A stretch of DNA of 64,000 nucleotides, taken from Desulfosporosinus fructosivorans. Its GTDB lineage: Bacteria > Bacillota > Desulfitobacteriia > Desulfitobacteriales > Desulfitobacteriaceae. Where the stretch lies: assembly GCF_004766045.1 (NCBI RefSeq), contig NZ_SPQQ01000004.1, positions 62,001-126,000 of the forward strand, read 5' to 3'. Within the stretch, counting starts at the first letter, position 1, and the number at the start of each line of letters is the position of its first letter. Positions 51,577-60,658 of the stretch are shown piece by piece. Below the pieces are notes generated by a model. It saw only the letters and a program-made list of their open reading frames with translations. It was not told the DNA's origin and did no database searches. Position numbers and translations under genes: made by a program.

Positions 51577-52578
51577 TTGTTTATATTTGAATGGTTAAAT
51601 AATCAGTTACTGAAAATGGAATGGCTGTCCAATATGGTTAAAATTTTAGTCGAGCAGGTATTAGGACTAAATGTTCAGGAAAGATTGGGAGGAAGTATTC
51701 ACTTTTTCATATACGATGTTGTGAAAATATTTTTATTGTTATCCATACTCATTTTTATTATTTCCTATGTTCAAAGCTTCTTTCCTCCCGAGAGGACACG
51801 AAAAATTTTAGGCAGATTTAACGGTATAACTGCCAATATCTTAGCAGCATTACTGGGAACTATAACTCCTTTTTGCTCATGTTCCTCTATACCGTTATTT
51901 ATAGGCTTTACAAGTGCAGGACTTCCAATCGGAGTCACCTTCTCATTCCTAATATCTTCCCCACTCGTTGATTTAGCATCTGTTATTTTACTTGCTAGCA
52001 TATTCAATTGGAAAATTGCGATTGCTTACGTTATTGTGGGACTTGTTCTTGCTGTTGTCGGGGGCACGATCATTAGCAAGGCAAACCTAGAAAAATATGT
52101 TGAACCCTTTGTTTATAATAATACGATAATGGACGTAGAAGAAGACTTAACCACAAAAGATCGAGTTTACTATGGAAAAGAGCAAGTACTCGAAATTATT
52201 AAAAAGGTTTGGGTGTATATTTTAATTGGTGTAGGTATTGGCGCTGCAATCCATAACTGGATACCAGAAAACGTGATTTCTGCTGTACTTGGACAAGATA
52301 AATGGTATTCTGTACTCTTGGCAACTATGGTAGGCGTACCAATGTATGCGGATATTTTCGGAACACTTCCGATTGCTGAAGCCTTAGTATTAAAGGGTGT
52401 TGGAGTAGGCACAGCACTTTCTTTTATGATGGCAGTGACAGCCTTATCTCTTCCCTCGATGATTATGTTAAAAAAAGTAGTTAAAACAAAATTGCTTGTC
52501 ATATTTGCCAGCCTGGTAACTATTGGAATACTAATTATCGGGTATGCTTTTAATGCTTTTGGATACATGCTCATGTAA
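51577..52578 (+). CDS. SO_0444/ArsP-like permease (DUF318), putative arsenic or metal efflux
   Basis: A 333-residue permease with eight to ten helices. The conserved block GTITPFCSCSSIPLFIGF, with the paired cysteines, and the repeat-like VGVPMYADIFGTLPIAEAL define the permease family that includes ArsP organoarsenical exporters. TTG start behind AAGGAGATG. It directly follows the ArsR gene, so it is probably induced by the same metal(loid). Trivalent organoarsenicals, arsenite or copper are candidate substrates; not decidable from sequence. Confidence 0.9.
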   Translation: MFIFEWLNNQLLKMEWLSNMVKILVEQVLGLNVQERLGGSIHFFIYDVVKIFLLLSILIFIISYVQSFFPPERTRKILGRFNGITANILAALLGTITPFCSCSSIPLFIGFTSAGLPIGVTFSFLISSPLVDLASVILLASIFNWKIAIAYVIVGLVLAVVGGTIISKANLEKYVEPFVYNNTIMDVEEDLTTKDRVYYGKEQVLEIIKKVWVYILIGVGIGAAIHNWIPENVISAVLGQDKWYSVLLATMVGVPMYADIFGTLPIAEALVLKGVGVGTALSFMMAVTALSLPSMIMLKKVVKTKLLVIFASLVTIGILIIGYAFNAFGYMLM

Positions 52579-52676
52579 CTTCTATACTAAACACAGTTCA
52601 TAGCGGTTAACATTGCAAAATCATGTATTTCAGCAAAGTCTCACGATTGGATTAAAAGAGAAGTGGGTGAAGAGTG

Positions 52677-53597
52677 ATGTCTGAATACAAACATGAACAT
52701 ATTGAGGGGGGCCATACTCACGATGTTTCCAGCTTGTCAGGTAGGAAAATATTCTGGGTAACATTACTGAATGCAACCATCACCGTCGCCGAAATAGCCG
52801 GAGGAATACTTTCCGGTAGCTTGGCCTTATTATCTGATGCTGTCCATAATTTAAGTGATACTGTCGCCATTGCTCTTTCTTATTATGCAAATAAGATTGC
52901 CCAAAAACCAAAGGATGCAAGGAAAACATTTGGGTATAAACGAGCTGAGATTTTATCTGCCTTTATAAACTCAGCCGTTCTATTAGCAATCTCTATAGTG
53001 TTGATCTTTGAAGCATTCAAACGGTTAAAATCGCCCGAAAGCATCAATGGCACACTGATGATAACCGTTGCACTGATTGGTCTTATCGCTAATTTCATAT
53101 CTGTTTATCTGCTTGAAAAAGATTCGCATGAGAACTTGAATATAAAGTCCAGCTATCTTCATCTTCTGAGTGACACGGTTTCATCAGTTGGGGTAGTTGC
53201 TGGTGGTATTGCGATAAAAAGATGGGGGATTGTCTGGATTGACCCTCTTATAACTATTTTAATATCTCTTTATATTTTAAAGGCGACATGGCAAGTTATC
53301 ATAAAGACTGTAGATATTCTCATGCAGTCCTCCCCTTCACTTGACTACGAAACAATAAAAACGGACATTGAAGGGATTGATAAGGTCAACAATATTCACC
53401 ATGTTCATTGTTGGATGAGTAACGAAAAAACAATCTATTTCGAAGCACATATCGAAATGGAGGATATGCCATTATCCGAGACTGAATCAATTTATGATAA
53501 AATTGAATACTATCTAAAAAATCAACACGATATCAATCATATAACACTTCAAGCAGAAGTCGATAAATGCCCTGATAAAAATATTTTCAACTTATAG
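52677..53597 (+). CDS. Cation diffusion facilitator (CzcD/ZitB-like) exporter
   Basis: A 306-residue CDF transporter with six membrane helices: LALLSDAVHNLSDTVAIAL supplies the HxxxD site of helix II and SSYLHLLSDTVSSVGVVAGG the DxxxD/HxxxD site of helix V. The N-terminus has a His-rich HEHIEGGHTHD and the C-terminal cytoplasmic domain ends QAEVDKC. Zn, Cd or Co are exported in exchange for protons. Start ATG 52677. It lies 98 bases after the permease and could be a separate promoter or the same transcript. Confidence 0.93.
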   Translation: MSEYKHEHIEGGHTHDVSSLSGRKIFWVTLLNATITVAEIAGGILSGSLALLSDAVHNLSDTVAIALSYYANKIAQKPKDARKTFGYKRAEILSAFINSAVLLAISIVLIFEAFKRLKSPESINGTLMITVALIGLIANFISVYLLEKDSHENLNIKSSYLHLLSDTVSSVGVVAGGIAIKRWGIVWIDPLITILISLYILKATWQVIIKTVDILMQSSPSLDYETIKTDIEGIDKVNNIHHVHCWMSNEKTIYFEAHIEMEDMPLSETESIYDKIEYYLKNQHDINHITLQAEVDKCPDKNIFNL

Positions 53598-53626
53598 AGT
53601 TACAAGAATTGAAAGGGATGGGTTCA

Positions 53627-54187
53627 TTAATAACGATTAGGCTTACATATTATTTCATGAATTTTAGTTTCCAATACAGTACTTGCATGTGACGGAGTTA
53701 TTATTACCGCTGTATCGGCACCTTTACCTGAACCTCCTACTGCGATAATTGGTTCTCCATAGGGTATTAATCCAGCGTCCAGCGCCATGATTGATACTTC
53801 AACACATACTTTGGTTCCTTGCCCAAACATTCTCAAAGAATGTGCTATTATTTCAACTGGATATGCTCCACTAAAGGCTTTACTAATCCCTCTCTCCGCT
53901 CCGCTAAGAACATGAGTGGTTGTTAATACCTTTATTCCTAAATCCGTAAGTTCTTCTCGTGTTTCTTGGGACATTTCATTTTTACCTGGTTCTGGATAAC
54001 CATTTGCATGGGTAACGCAAATAATATTGATGCTGTTTGAATTTTGTAATAGTTTAGCTGTATCTCCCATCGAAGAAGCTACAACAATGTATCGAATATT
54101 TTTTTCTAAAGCGGCGTTCATCGCTAAAGTTGCAGTTTCATTGGTATTTATCTTACCTACTGAATCAAAATACATAGTTTTTACCAC
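53627..54187 (-). CDS. Pyruvate-kinase-alpha/beta-domain-like protein (186 aa)
   Basis: A stand-alone homologue of the C-terminal regulatory domain of pyruvate kinase: ETATLAMNAALEKNIRYIVV, then HANGYPEPGKNEMSQETREEL and GTKVCVEVSIMALDAGLIPYG, IAVGGSGKGADTAVIITPSH. No catalytic barrel is present, so it is not pyruvate kinase. Such proteins occur in clostridia and archaea and may sense phosphate compounds; function not established. The ATG at 54187 has no obvious ribosome site beyond AAAGTG. Faces the CDF gene convergently. Confidence 0.85.
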   Translation of the reverse strand: MVKTMYFDSVGKINTNETATLAMNAALEKNIRYIVVASSMGDTAKLLQNSNSINIICVTHANGYPEPGKNEMSQETREELTDLGIKVLTTTHVLSGAERGISKAFSGAYPVEIIAHSLRMFGQGTKVCVEVSIMALDAGLIPYGEPIIAVGGSGKGADTAVIITPSHASTVLETKIHEIICKPNRY

Positions 54188-54497
54188 ACTTTCTTAAAAA
54201 ATAATTGCCCTTATTTTCACTGTCTAATTCATCCGTTGAAAAATCAGATGAACGCCTCATTCTCAGGCATTTGCTGGATTCCAAGACGTTTCTAATATCT
54301 GAAAAATTCGCCAGAAACTCCCCGCTAAACGACTCAGGGCTCAAAATGAACTAATACGAGTTCATTTTATCTTTCCACTTAATTCTGCAGAATATTTGAA
54401 AATACCTCTTTGTAATTATAGAAAGTAATTATAGAAAATACAACGCTCAGCCAATGGATAAGCGTTGTAAGAATTAAATCACATTCTGAAATTGAGA
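54188..54497. other. Intergenic region with terminator
   Basis: The 54230-54410 part may be an IS remnant but has no readable frame. The hairpin at 54440-54468 ends the small membrane protein gene. Confidence 0.35.
54440..54468 (-). terminator. Intrinsic terminator after the 47-aa gene
   Basis: Arms ACAACGCT and AGCGTTGT with a 13-base loop; the reverse strand continues ATTTTC. Confidence 0.65.
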
Positions 54498-54641
54498 TTA
54501 GTTTTGCAATTTGGCAATCACAAAAACGATGACAATAATTGCCGCGCTGATAGTTCCAAGCATGTCGAAAATGTGTTCTCTGTTTTCTCTCTCCTTCAAT
54601 TCTATCAGTGGCTTATGACTATACTCATTTCTTAGCGACAT
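54498..54641 (-). CDS. Small single-pass membrane protein (47 aa)
   Basis: AGGAGGGGATGAA precedes ATG 54641. A charged N-terminal helix (HKPLIELKERENREHIFDML) is followed by a membrane helix (ISAAIIVIVFVIAKLQ). Followed by a terminator at 54440. This size and layout recall other small membrane proteins of spore formers and the one at 3075-3287; no family recognised. Confidence 0.65.
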   Translation of the reverse strand: MSLRNEYSHKPLIELKERENREHIFDMLGTISAAIIVIVFVIAKLQN

Positions 54642-54857
54642 TTCATCCCCTCCTGCTAATTCTAAAATAGCTCGACACGGGTAAGAAAGCCCAAAACACG
54701 AATGGATACGAATTAACTCCCTCTTTTAAACGATATTCAATTAATTAGAAAATGAGTATTCTCGTTACTACTTATCTTCTTTAATCACCCTCTTTGATAG
54801 GTATATTTATTCAATCCATTACCGATTCGACAAGTATTTACCATAACCTTTATGTAA

Positions 54858-54944
54858 GGTGAACTCTTTTCAACTAAAGTTTGAACCTCGGTCTTCGGTG
54901 GAGTATGAGGTACCACTTCTACTTGTAGAAATGGGAGTCTCACA
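54858..54944 (-). repeat. Hairpin repeat, copy B (both hairpins)
   Basis: Reverse strand: GTGAGACTCCCATTTCTACA, AGTAGAAGTGGTACC, a 15-20 base spacer, then GAGGTTCAAACTTTAG and TTGAAAAGAGTTCACC. The first hairpin centres on TTCTACAAGTAGAA; the second on CAAACTTTAGTTG. Same order as copy A. Confidence 0.7.
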
Positions 54945-54963
54945 ATTGAATAAAAATATAATA

Positions 54964-54999
54964 AAAAAAGTCAACGACCTGCTTGTCGTTGACTTTTTC
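54964..54999. terminator. Bidirectional intrinsic terminator
   Basis: AAAAAGTCAACGAC and GTCGTTGACTTTTT, perfect 14-base arms with a 6-base loop, 33 bases past the flavodoxin-fold gene. Confidence 0.88.
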
Positions 55000-55031
55000 A
55001 CTTTTCAATGAAGTTCACACACTGTTATAGA

Positions 55032-55598
55032 TTATTTGCTCTTTCGATTCGATAGTGCTACCAATTCTTTCGCAGCTTTCTGAAGCGTATCAAGTTTATA
55101 TTCTCTATTTCTTTGCGTAATCCCAATCAGATCAAACTTATCGGCTTTGACATGGGTTAAGAATCTCTCCATCGATGTAAGACATGTAGTTAAGCCATTG
55201 CCGCTACCGCCTGCTGCAGCCACGGCTATAAATGGTTTTCCTTCAAATAAAGTCTTTTCCTTTTTTAAGGCCTCACAGCGCCTTACCCGGTCAGAAAAAG
55301 CCTTCGCTGATTCACTCATTTCGCCCCAATAAACTGGCGTTATTAGAACAAAGGCATCCACCTCCGCCATGGATCCATGTAACGTTTGAAAGTCATCTTG
55401 AACTTGACATTCATGTTCGTTACGGCACGTTCCCCATCCGTTACCACAGGCATGGCAGCTACTGATCTTTTGCCGATTGAGGTTCACCATAATGACTTGT
55501 GCACCGGCCTCTTCTGCTCCCGTTTTGGCAGAGTTACCACAGGCGGCTGTCAAACCATCAGTGTTTGGACTACTTGTAAAAATCATTACCTTCAACAT
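55032..55598 (-). CDS. Flavodoxin-fold NAD(P)H-dependent oxidoreductase with Cys motif
   Basis: A 188-residue FMN reductase-fold protein. IFTSSPNTDGLTAACGNSAK is the FMN phosphate loop; Cys48-x2-Cys51-x6-Cys58-x5-Cys64 (CHACGNGWGTC...C) resembles the cluster motif of iron-sulfur flavoproteins but with other spacing; LITPVYWGEMSESAKAFSDR is the flavin loop. Start ATG 55598, behind AAAGGATT. Related to, but distinct from, the pair at 4198-5576. Acceptor unknown. Confidence 0.85.
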   Translation of the reverse strand: MLKVMIFTSSPNTDGLTAACGNSAKTGAEEAGAQVIMVNLNRQKISSCHACGNGWGTCRNEHECQVQDDFQTLHGSMAEVDAFVLITPVYWGEMSESAKAFSDRVRRCEALKKEKTLFEGKPFIAVAAAGGSGNGLTTCLTSMERFLTHVKADKFDLIGITQRNREYKLDTLQKAAKELVALSNRKSK

Positions 55599-55745
55599 TA
55601 TCAATCCTTTATCCATCTCAATTTAAGTATTTTAATATTGTATCAGGAAAATCATGTCCATGGAAGCAAACCTCTCTTCATTATTTACACACCTCTTCCT
55701 AATTGGTATACTGTAATAATTATTATATTCTAAGGAGTTTTAATT

Positions 55746-56735
55746 ATGAATACAATCAAAGAACGCGACAGCTATTTTGATAATTTAAAATTTCTATTGA
55801 TCGCACTTGTTGTTATAGGTCATACCATTGAACCGATGACGTCTTCAGGTACTATACAATTTTTGTATATCCTGATTTATTTGTTTCATATGCCGCTTTT
55901 TTCATTTGTAACTGGTTATTTCAGCAAAAGATACTCCCCAACGAAGCTCTTACAAAATGTTGCGATTCCCTATATTGTATTTCAATTATTATATTTTCTC
56001 TTTACACGCTATGTGCTAGGGAATATATTCATCACCCTTTCATTTTTCACGCCCTACTGGATAATGTGGTATTTGCTATCACTTTTAATGTGGCAGCTAG
56101 TCGTGCCAATGTTCCAGTTTCGATATTCGATCATAGTGGCTATTCTCATTGGAATATTAGCTGGATACGATAATAGTGTTTCATATTTTTTCAGCCTATC
56201 ACGAACAATCTACTTTTTCCCTTTCTTCCTCATAGGATACAAGTTTAATAAGGATTGGTTTTTCAATTTAATGCCAATTAAGCCCAGAACGATCATTTCA
56301 ATACTTGGCTTAATTGGCGTTTCTATTGGCGTGTATAATCTTAGCGACAACATCGATCTTCGGCTTCTGTATGGAAGTTATTCTTACACCTCTATGAACC
56401 TAACTATTTGGTATGCGGGCGTGTATAGGCTTTTGCTTTATGCAATAACTACCATTATCTCTATCTTCATTCTTTATATTGTTCCATCAAGGACAACTTT
56501 CTTTACAGTATTTGGATCGAAAACACTCAATGTGTATTTACTCCATGGATTCCTCATTAAATTAATGGTAGGTCATAATTTCTACACCTATTTTAACGAG
56601 GACTATAAAAAGGTTTCATTAATTATTATCGGATTTGCCATCACCTATTTATTATCGACCAGTTTTTTCAACTATATATTAAAACCACTATATATAATTA
56701 GCCTTGATAAATTATACAATTATCCCAAAGTATAG
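55746..56735 (+). CDS. Acyltransferase 3 family membrane protein
   Basis: A 329-residue protein with about ten hydrophobic helices. SYFDNLKFLLIALVVIGHTI has the conserved His of the acyltransferase 3 family (helix 1), and FHMPLFSFVTGYFSKR follows near residue 50. These enzymes O-acetylate or succinylate surface sugars, antibiotics or teichoic acids. AAGGAG precedes the ATG. It is flanked by unrelated genes, so the acceptor is unknown. Confidence 0.88.
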   Translation: MNTIKERDSYFDNLKFLLIALVVIGHTIEPMTSSGTIQFLYILIYLFHMPLFSFVTGYFSKRYSPTKLLQNVAIPYIVFQLLYFLFTRYVLGNIFITLSFFTPYWIMWYLLSLLMWQLVVPMFQFRYSIIVAILIGILAGYDNSVSYFFSLSRTIYFFPFFLIGYKFNKDWFFNLMPIKPRTIISILGLIGVSIGVYNLSDNIDLRLLYGSYSYTSMNLTIWYAGVYRLLLYAITTIISIFILYIVPSRTTFFTVFGSKTLNVYLLHGFLIKLMVGHNFYTYFNEDYKKVSLIIIGFAITYLLSTSFFNYILKPLYIISLDKLYNYPKV

Positions 56736-56998
56736 ATTATTTTCGGAATAATATGCATTATATTGATTTTTTTTATTTGTGAAAATAAACTCAATTATTG
56801 TAAATATACTGTCTTTAGTATAATATTGCCTCAGGCGGTCTGATCAGTAGTCCATTATACCGTTATGACAAGTGTTGTAACAATTCCCTCTATTCAGACA
56901 TCATAGTTCTTATCAAGGAAGAGGTGATCATTTAAACTTTGTTCAAAAAAGGATAAGCATTCATTTTATCTACAAAAAAACAATGAGGAGGTTTCTAA
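56736..56998. other. Promoter region of the lactate permease gene
   Basis: 263 bases, strongly AT-rich. GAGGAGG lies before the permease ATG. Possible operator-like sequence GGCGGTCTGATCAGTAGTCC at about 56834, but I cannot assign a regulator. Confidence 0.35.
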
Positions 56999-58783
56999 AT
57001 GAGTACAGGATTATTAGCAATTCTTTCTCTTCTCCCCATCGCAGTTGTGGGAGTTTTCCTTGTAGGGCTGAGGTGGCCCGCAAGTAAAGCCATGCCGCTC
57101 TCATTTGTCACAGCCGTTGTACTCGCACTTTTTGTTTGGAAAGTTCCTGGCGCTCAAGTAGGTGCCGCAACTATTAATGGAGTTATTACTGCTGGAACAC
57201 TTATGTATATTATTTTCGGCGCTATTCTACTATTAAACACGCTACAAGAAAGTGGAGCAATCCAAGCCATTCGAAGAGGCTTCACTGGAATTACCCCGGA
57301 TCGACGAATTCAAGTTATCATTGTGGCTTGGCTCTTTGGTTCCTTTATTGAAGGTGCATCAGGTTTTGGTACCCCTGCTGCCGTTGCAGTTCCTTTGATG
57401 GTTGGTCTTGGCTTCCCAGCTATGGCTGCTGTTGTTGCTGGAATGATGATTCAGAGTACCCCCGTTTCCTTCGGAGCGGTTGGAACACCAATGCTCGTAG
57501 GAGTCAGCACAGGACTCAAAACTCCTGAATTACAAGCTTATGCCTTATCTTTAGGCTTTACCGACTGGAATACATTCATTGGAGTTGCCGTCGCAACTAA
57601 GGTTGCTTTCCTTCATTTTGCGACTGGTGCTTTAATTCCCCTCATTGTTGTATCTTTCATGACCCGTTACTTTGGTAAAAACAGATCCTTTAGTGAAGGC
57701 CTCCAGATTTGGAAGTTTGCACTGTTTTCCGCGTTCTCAATGACTATTCCTTACCTAATCACAGCCAGATTCCTCGGACCCGAGTTCCCTTCCATATTCG
57801 GTGGACTAACAGGTCTTGCAATTGTTGTTACTGCTGCTAAAAACGGCTTCCTCATGCCTAAAGGAGTAGCTTGGGATTTTGAACCTAAAGAAAATTGGGA
57901 TCCCTCTTGGACTGGCACCATTCATATTAAGGATATTTCCGCTAAGACTAAGATGAGCGGCCTTATGGCTTGGATGCCATATGTTCTCGTTGGTTTATTC
58001 CTGGTCCTCTCTCGCCTCAGCTTCTTACCCTTCTCAGGTTGGCTCAAGAGCTGGACTGTTAGCTGGCCTAAAATTTTCGGGACTGGTATCACGGCTTCCT
58101 TCCAGCCTCTATTTCTACCTGGTACAATCTTTATCGCAGTCTCCCTTATTACATTCTTCATGCATAAAATGGATGGGACCGCTTATGCCAGAGCATGGAA
58201 AGGCTCAGCCATGACGATGCTTGGTGCGGGTTCAGCTCTCATCTTCACCGTCCCTATGGTCCAAGTGTTCATGAACACACAAGGTGGCGCAGCCGGTTTC
58301 GGCAAAATGCCGATTGTCCTCGCTGAAGCCGCAGCTGGCTTAGCTGGATCTGCATGGCCGTTCTTCGCTCCTTTAATCGGTGGTCTTGGGGCTTTCGTAG
58401 CCGGAAGTAACACCGTTTCCAACATGATGTTCTCCTTGTTCCAATTCGGTGTAGGAGAACGTATTGGAGTTGATCCGACTTGGATTGTGGCCCTTCAAGC
58501 TATTGGGGGTGCGGCTGGTAACATCATCTGCGTCCACAACGTTGTTGCCGCTGCAGCTGTCGTAGGTCTCCTGGGAAAAGAAGGCTATGTTATTCGTAAA
58601 ACATTGCTTCCCTTCGTCTATTACGCTTTGCTCCCAGGTGCGATCGGTTATTCCATTCTCTATACCTCGCAAAGAGGGTTCTTCAATGCCGGAACGATTA
58701 TTGCTGCATTGATTTGGGGCACTGTAATCTATATTATTGCAACCAATAAAGGGAGACTTGCAAAGCTTCCTAGTTCAAAATAA
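56999..58783 (+). CDS. lctP: L-lactate permease (LctP family)
   Basis: A 594-residue LctP-family proton:lactate/glycolate symporter with about 13-14 helices. Typical segments are FGSFIEGASGFGTPAAVAVP (residues 115-134), STPVSFGAVGTPMLVGV and LGAFVAGSNTVSNMMFSLFQ near the end. The length is normal. Lactate is a preferred electron donor of sulfate- and oxyanion-reducing anaerobes. No lactate dehydrogenase genes lie beside it in the window. Gene is monocistronic with a strong terminator after it; codon use is stronger (more C-ending codons) than neighbours, suggesting high expression. Confidence 0.94.
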   Translation: MSTGLLAILSLLPIAVVGVFLVGLRWPASKAMPLSFVTAVVLALFVWKVPGAQVGAATINGVITAGTLMYIIFGAILLLNTLQESGAIQAIRRGFTGITPDRRIQVIIVAWLFGSFIEGASGFGTPAAVAVPLMVGLGFPAMAAVVAGMMIQSTPVSFGAVGTPMLVGVSTGLKTPELQAYALSLGFTDWNTFIGVAVATKVAFLHFATGALIPLIVVSFMTRYFGKNRSFSEGLQIWKFALFSAFSMTIPYLITARFLGPEFPSIFGGLTGLAIVVTAAKNGFLMPKGVAWDFEPKENWDPSWTGTIHIKDISAKTKMSGLMAWMPYVLVGLFLVLSRLSFLPFSGWLKSWTVSWPKIFGTGITASFQPLFLPGTIFIAVSLITFFMHKMDGTAYARAWKGSAMTMLGAGSALIFTVPMVQVFMNTQGGAAGFGKMPIVLAEAAAGLAGSAWPFFAPLIGGLGAFVAGSNTVSNMMFSLFQFGVGERIGVDPTWIVALQAIGGAAGNIICVHNVVAAAAVVGLLGKEGYVIRKTLLPFVYYALLPGAIGYSILYTSQRGFFNAGTIIAALIWGTVIYIIATNKGRLAKLPSSK

Positions 58784-58803
58784 GCTTTTAATAGTACAAA
58801 TTC

Positions 58804-58847
58804 AAAAGGCTCCTCAATTCACACTTGTGAATTGAGGAGCCTTTTTT
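58804..58847. terminator. Strong terminator after the lactate permease gene
   Basis: AAAAGGCTCCTCAATTCAC and GTGAATTGAGGAGCCTTTT, perfect arms, then T-run. A-rich start allows bidirectional use. Confidence 0.9.
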
Positions 58848-58996
58848 GCGAATTCTTGTATTTTGTGCTCCCCTAAATATTACAAATTTCTGCATAAATT
58901 GCTATTTACTCTAATTTCATGATATACTATATCTTGATGCTGACTATATCAGCGATAGATATGGCTTTATAAGCATAATAAAGGAGTGAGTTCTTA

Positions 58997-59596
58997 ATGG
59001 AAGAAACTATTTTAGCCGCAGTCGAAAGGACTATGCAACCTAAGCTATGTAGAGCAGCTGGCTTTACACCAGGCGTGCTTTATGGCGATAGTGTTACAGA
59101 TGCAATTTCCGTTCAATTTGACACAGCAGTTCTGAAAAAAGTTATTGCTGCACATGGCTGGAATGCTAAAGTATGGGTAGACTTTGGTGGCAACAGGAAA
59201 TTCGGATTTATTAAGGAAGTTCAAAGAGATTCTGTCACAGCGAAAGTCATTCACATAGATGTATTCCTTGTCTCACAAGACCACGAGGTCAAAATGATAA
59301 TCCCTGTTATCTTTGAAGGTCGAGATAATTTGGATAATGTACTACTTCAAGTATATAAATCCGAGATTGAGGTTACGGGAAAAGCTGTCTTAATGCCTGA
59401 ATCATTTGTTGTTGACGTATCAGCTATGGTACTGGGAGATACAATCACTTCAGCGAGTTTCAATTTAGACAAACAGCTTACAATTACCGAGAGCGAAAAC
59501 GAAATCTATGGAATTATTACGCCTCTACCTGAATTGGTTGTAGAACCAGAAACAGTAGTTGCAGTGGAAACTCCAACTAAAACACCTGAAGCTTAA
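58997..59596 (+). CDS. rplY: Ribosomal protein L25 / general stress protein Ctc
   Basis: A 199-residue L25/Ctc protein. The N-terminal domain contains GFTPGVLYGDSVTDAISV and binds 5S rRNA; the C-terminal TL5-type domain continues from IPVIFEGRDNLDNVLLQVYK through VSAMVLGDTITSA. The tail is acidic and Pro/Thr-rich. Length fits the two-domain Ctc type. GGAGTGAG precedes the ATG. The start is slightly degenerate compared with canonical L25 (opens METTILAAVERT-like), so it may be a paralogue. Terminator at 59611. Confidence 0.85.
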   Translation: MEETILAAVERTMQPKLCRAAGFTPGVLYGDSVTDAISVQFDTAVLKKVIAAHGWNAKVWVDFGGNRKFGFIKEVQRDSVTAKVIHIDVFLVSQDHEVKMIIPVIFEGRDNLDNVLLQVYKSEIEVTGKAVLMPESFVVDVSAMVLGDTITSASFNLDKQLTITESENEIYGIITPLPELVVEPETVVAVETPTKTPEA

Positions 59597-59610
59597 ACTA
59601 AGTAATAATC

Positions 59611-59648
59611 AGCAGGAGCCCCTTCGTGTTTGAAGGGGCTCCTGCTTT
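59611..59648 (+). terminator. Terminator after the L25/Ctc gene
   Basis: AGCAGGAGCCCCTTC and GAAGGGGCTCCTGCT, perfect 15-pair stem, then TTCAT. Confidence 0.85.
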
Positions 59649-60220
59649 CATAATAGCTTAAAATATATGAAAAGAGTAAGTTATACCCACTAAATTGGGG
59701 GCCTTATTCCTTTTTAGTATAGTTTAATGTCCGTGAGCACGCTTAAATCCGTGTGTAGTTACATTTTGACGCACTTTTTCAGTTGTTCTGGACGCTGGAC
59801 ATCGTTGTAGACAAAAAAGCGGGTGTGCCTTCTCTTAATAGGCACCTGTTAGCGTCCTGTAGGCTCTCTAGAGTGCCCTCCTTGACGTCGCCCCCACCTC
59901 TTTGCATATTAATCAAGCCAGAGATCACTAGATCCCCTTCCATGTCCAATACTTTTGTACCCTTCAATCGCAGGGGCAACCGCTAAGACATATGGGACTG
60001 CGCGTCCCGGAACTCTGCCAAAATGATTTCTGACCTCCCTAGTGGTCTTAATTCTATTGCGGGTGGTGTCATCGAAAACGAAGATTATCCCATGATGACT
60101 AGCTTCCTGTAGATCCCCTAAGGGTTCTCCCCTATTGCTAAATTTTATCACACATTTTCATTCACTTAGCAGGGTTTTCTAGTTATCTCACGAATGAATA
60201 CTATATAGAGGTGATGTAAT
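59649..60220. other. Remnant-bearing gap
   Basis: 570 bases without an intact gene. Contains the nagA-like remnant at 59779-59979. A TTG with GAGGTGAT at its right end starts the next small gene. Confidence 0.4.
59779..59979 (-). pseudogene. nagA: Remnant resembling N-acetylglucosamine-6-phosphate deacetylase (NagA)
   Basis: A reverse frame reads GDLVISGLINMQRGGGDVKE and SLQDANRCLLREGTPAFLST, matching the NagA segment where the family has VLPGLID.H.HGG.G.D..DGT and L...EGTTAFLPTTMT. The metal-binding H-x-H is lost (reads NMQRGGG), and the rest of the enzyme is missing, so it is decayed. GC content is higher than around it. The upstream frame 59909-60151 in another phase may be part of the same lost gene. 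Confidence 0.5.
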
Positions 60221-60430
60221 TTGAAGATACAATATCTAGTTATTCCAGTCTCGGATCAAAAACGTCAACGTCTTACCTATGTATGTGATAAATTAGGTAT
60301 TACGATTGAACAATTCTTTGACACTGCACTCCGCGAAGGGGAAATGGAAATACTTAGTAACGAGGCCTTAAAACCGGGTGGTGTGTTTTGGAATGATGAT
60401 GAAGAAACTTTTAAGAAGGACGCTGAATAA
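60221..60430 (+). CDS. Small hypothetical protein (69 aa)
   Basis: TTG start behind GAGGTGAT. The 69 residues read YLVIPVSDQKRQRLTYVCDK, then LGITIEQFFDTALREGEME, a strand plus two helices that could be a ribbon-helix-helix-like or small regulatory fold; the acidic end (DDEETFKKDAE) includes the terminator arm. No family recognised. Followed directly by a hairpin. Confidence 0.6.
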   Translation: MKIQYLVIPVSDQKRQRLTYVCDKLGITIEQFFDTALREGEMEILSNEALKPGGVFWNDDEETFKKDAE

Positions 60431-60438
60431 GCGTCCTT
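60416..60438 (+). terminator. Hairpin overlapping the end of the 69-aa gene
   Basis: AAGGACGCT and AGCGTCCTT, nine-pair stem with a five-base loop; overlaps the last codons and the stop. Confidence 0.65.
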
Positions 60439-60520
60439 ACCCAATTAGCTTTACAATACTTTTCAATATAATATAATATAGCTTGGTTGTTCTGACACGT
60501 AGAAGCTAATCCTCTAATCC

Positions 60521-60602
60521 AAGCGTGAGGCTCCCTTCTACAAGTGGGAGTGGGACCTCCCCATAGCCTCGATGTTCAACCTTAGTTAAACGAGTCCACT
60601 AG
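60521..60602 (+). repeat. Hairpin repeat, copy A (both hairpins)
   Basis: AAGCGTGAGGCTCCCTTCTA, CAAGTGGGAGTGGGACC, a short spacer, then CCTCGATGTTCAACCTTAG and TTAAACGAGTCCACTAG. The best preserved copy in plus orientation; it lies 56 bases before the following gene start. Confidence 0.7.
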
Positions 60603-60658
60603 TCAAATTCCTTCGCTGGAATATGCAAACTGACCGTTACAGAAAGGTGGTGAATATT

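Larger units (their letters stand above)
54642..55031. other. Intergenic region with hairpin repeat and terminator
   Basis: Holds the 18-base word shared with 7564, the two-hairpin repeat copy B and the terminator at 54964. No gene. Confidence 0.45.

Noticed and set aside
53627..54187. Calling this gene pyruvate kinase.
   Set aside because: Only the regulatory C-terminal domain is present; there is no catalytic barrel or ADP/PEP site.
59783..59986. 67-codon plus-strand frame opposite the nagA remnant.
   Set aside because: Antisense shadow of the remnant with no ribosome site.
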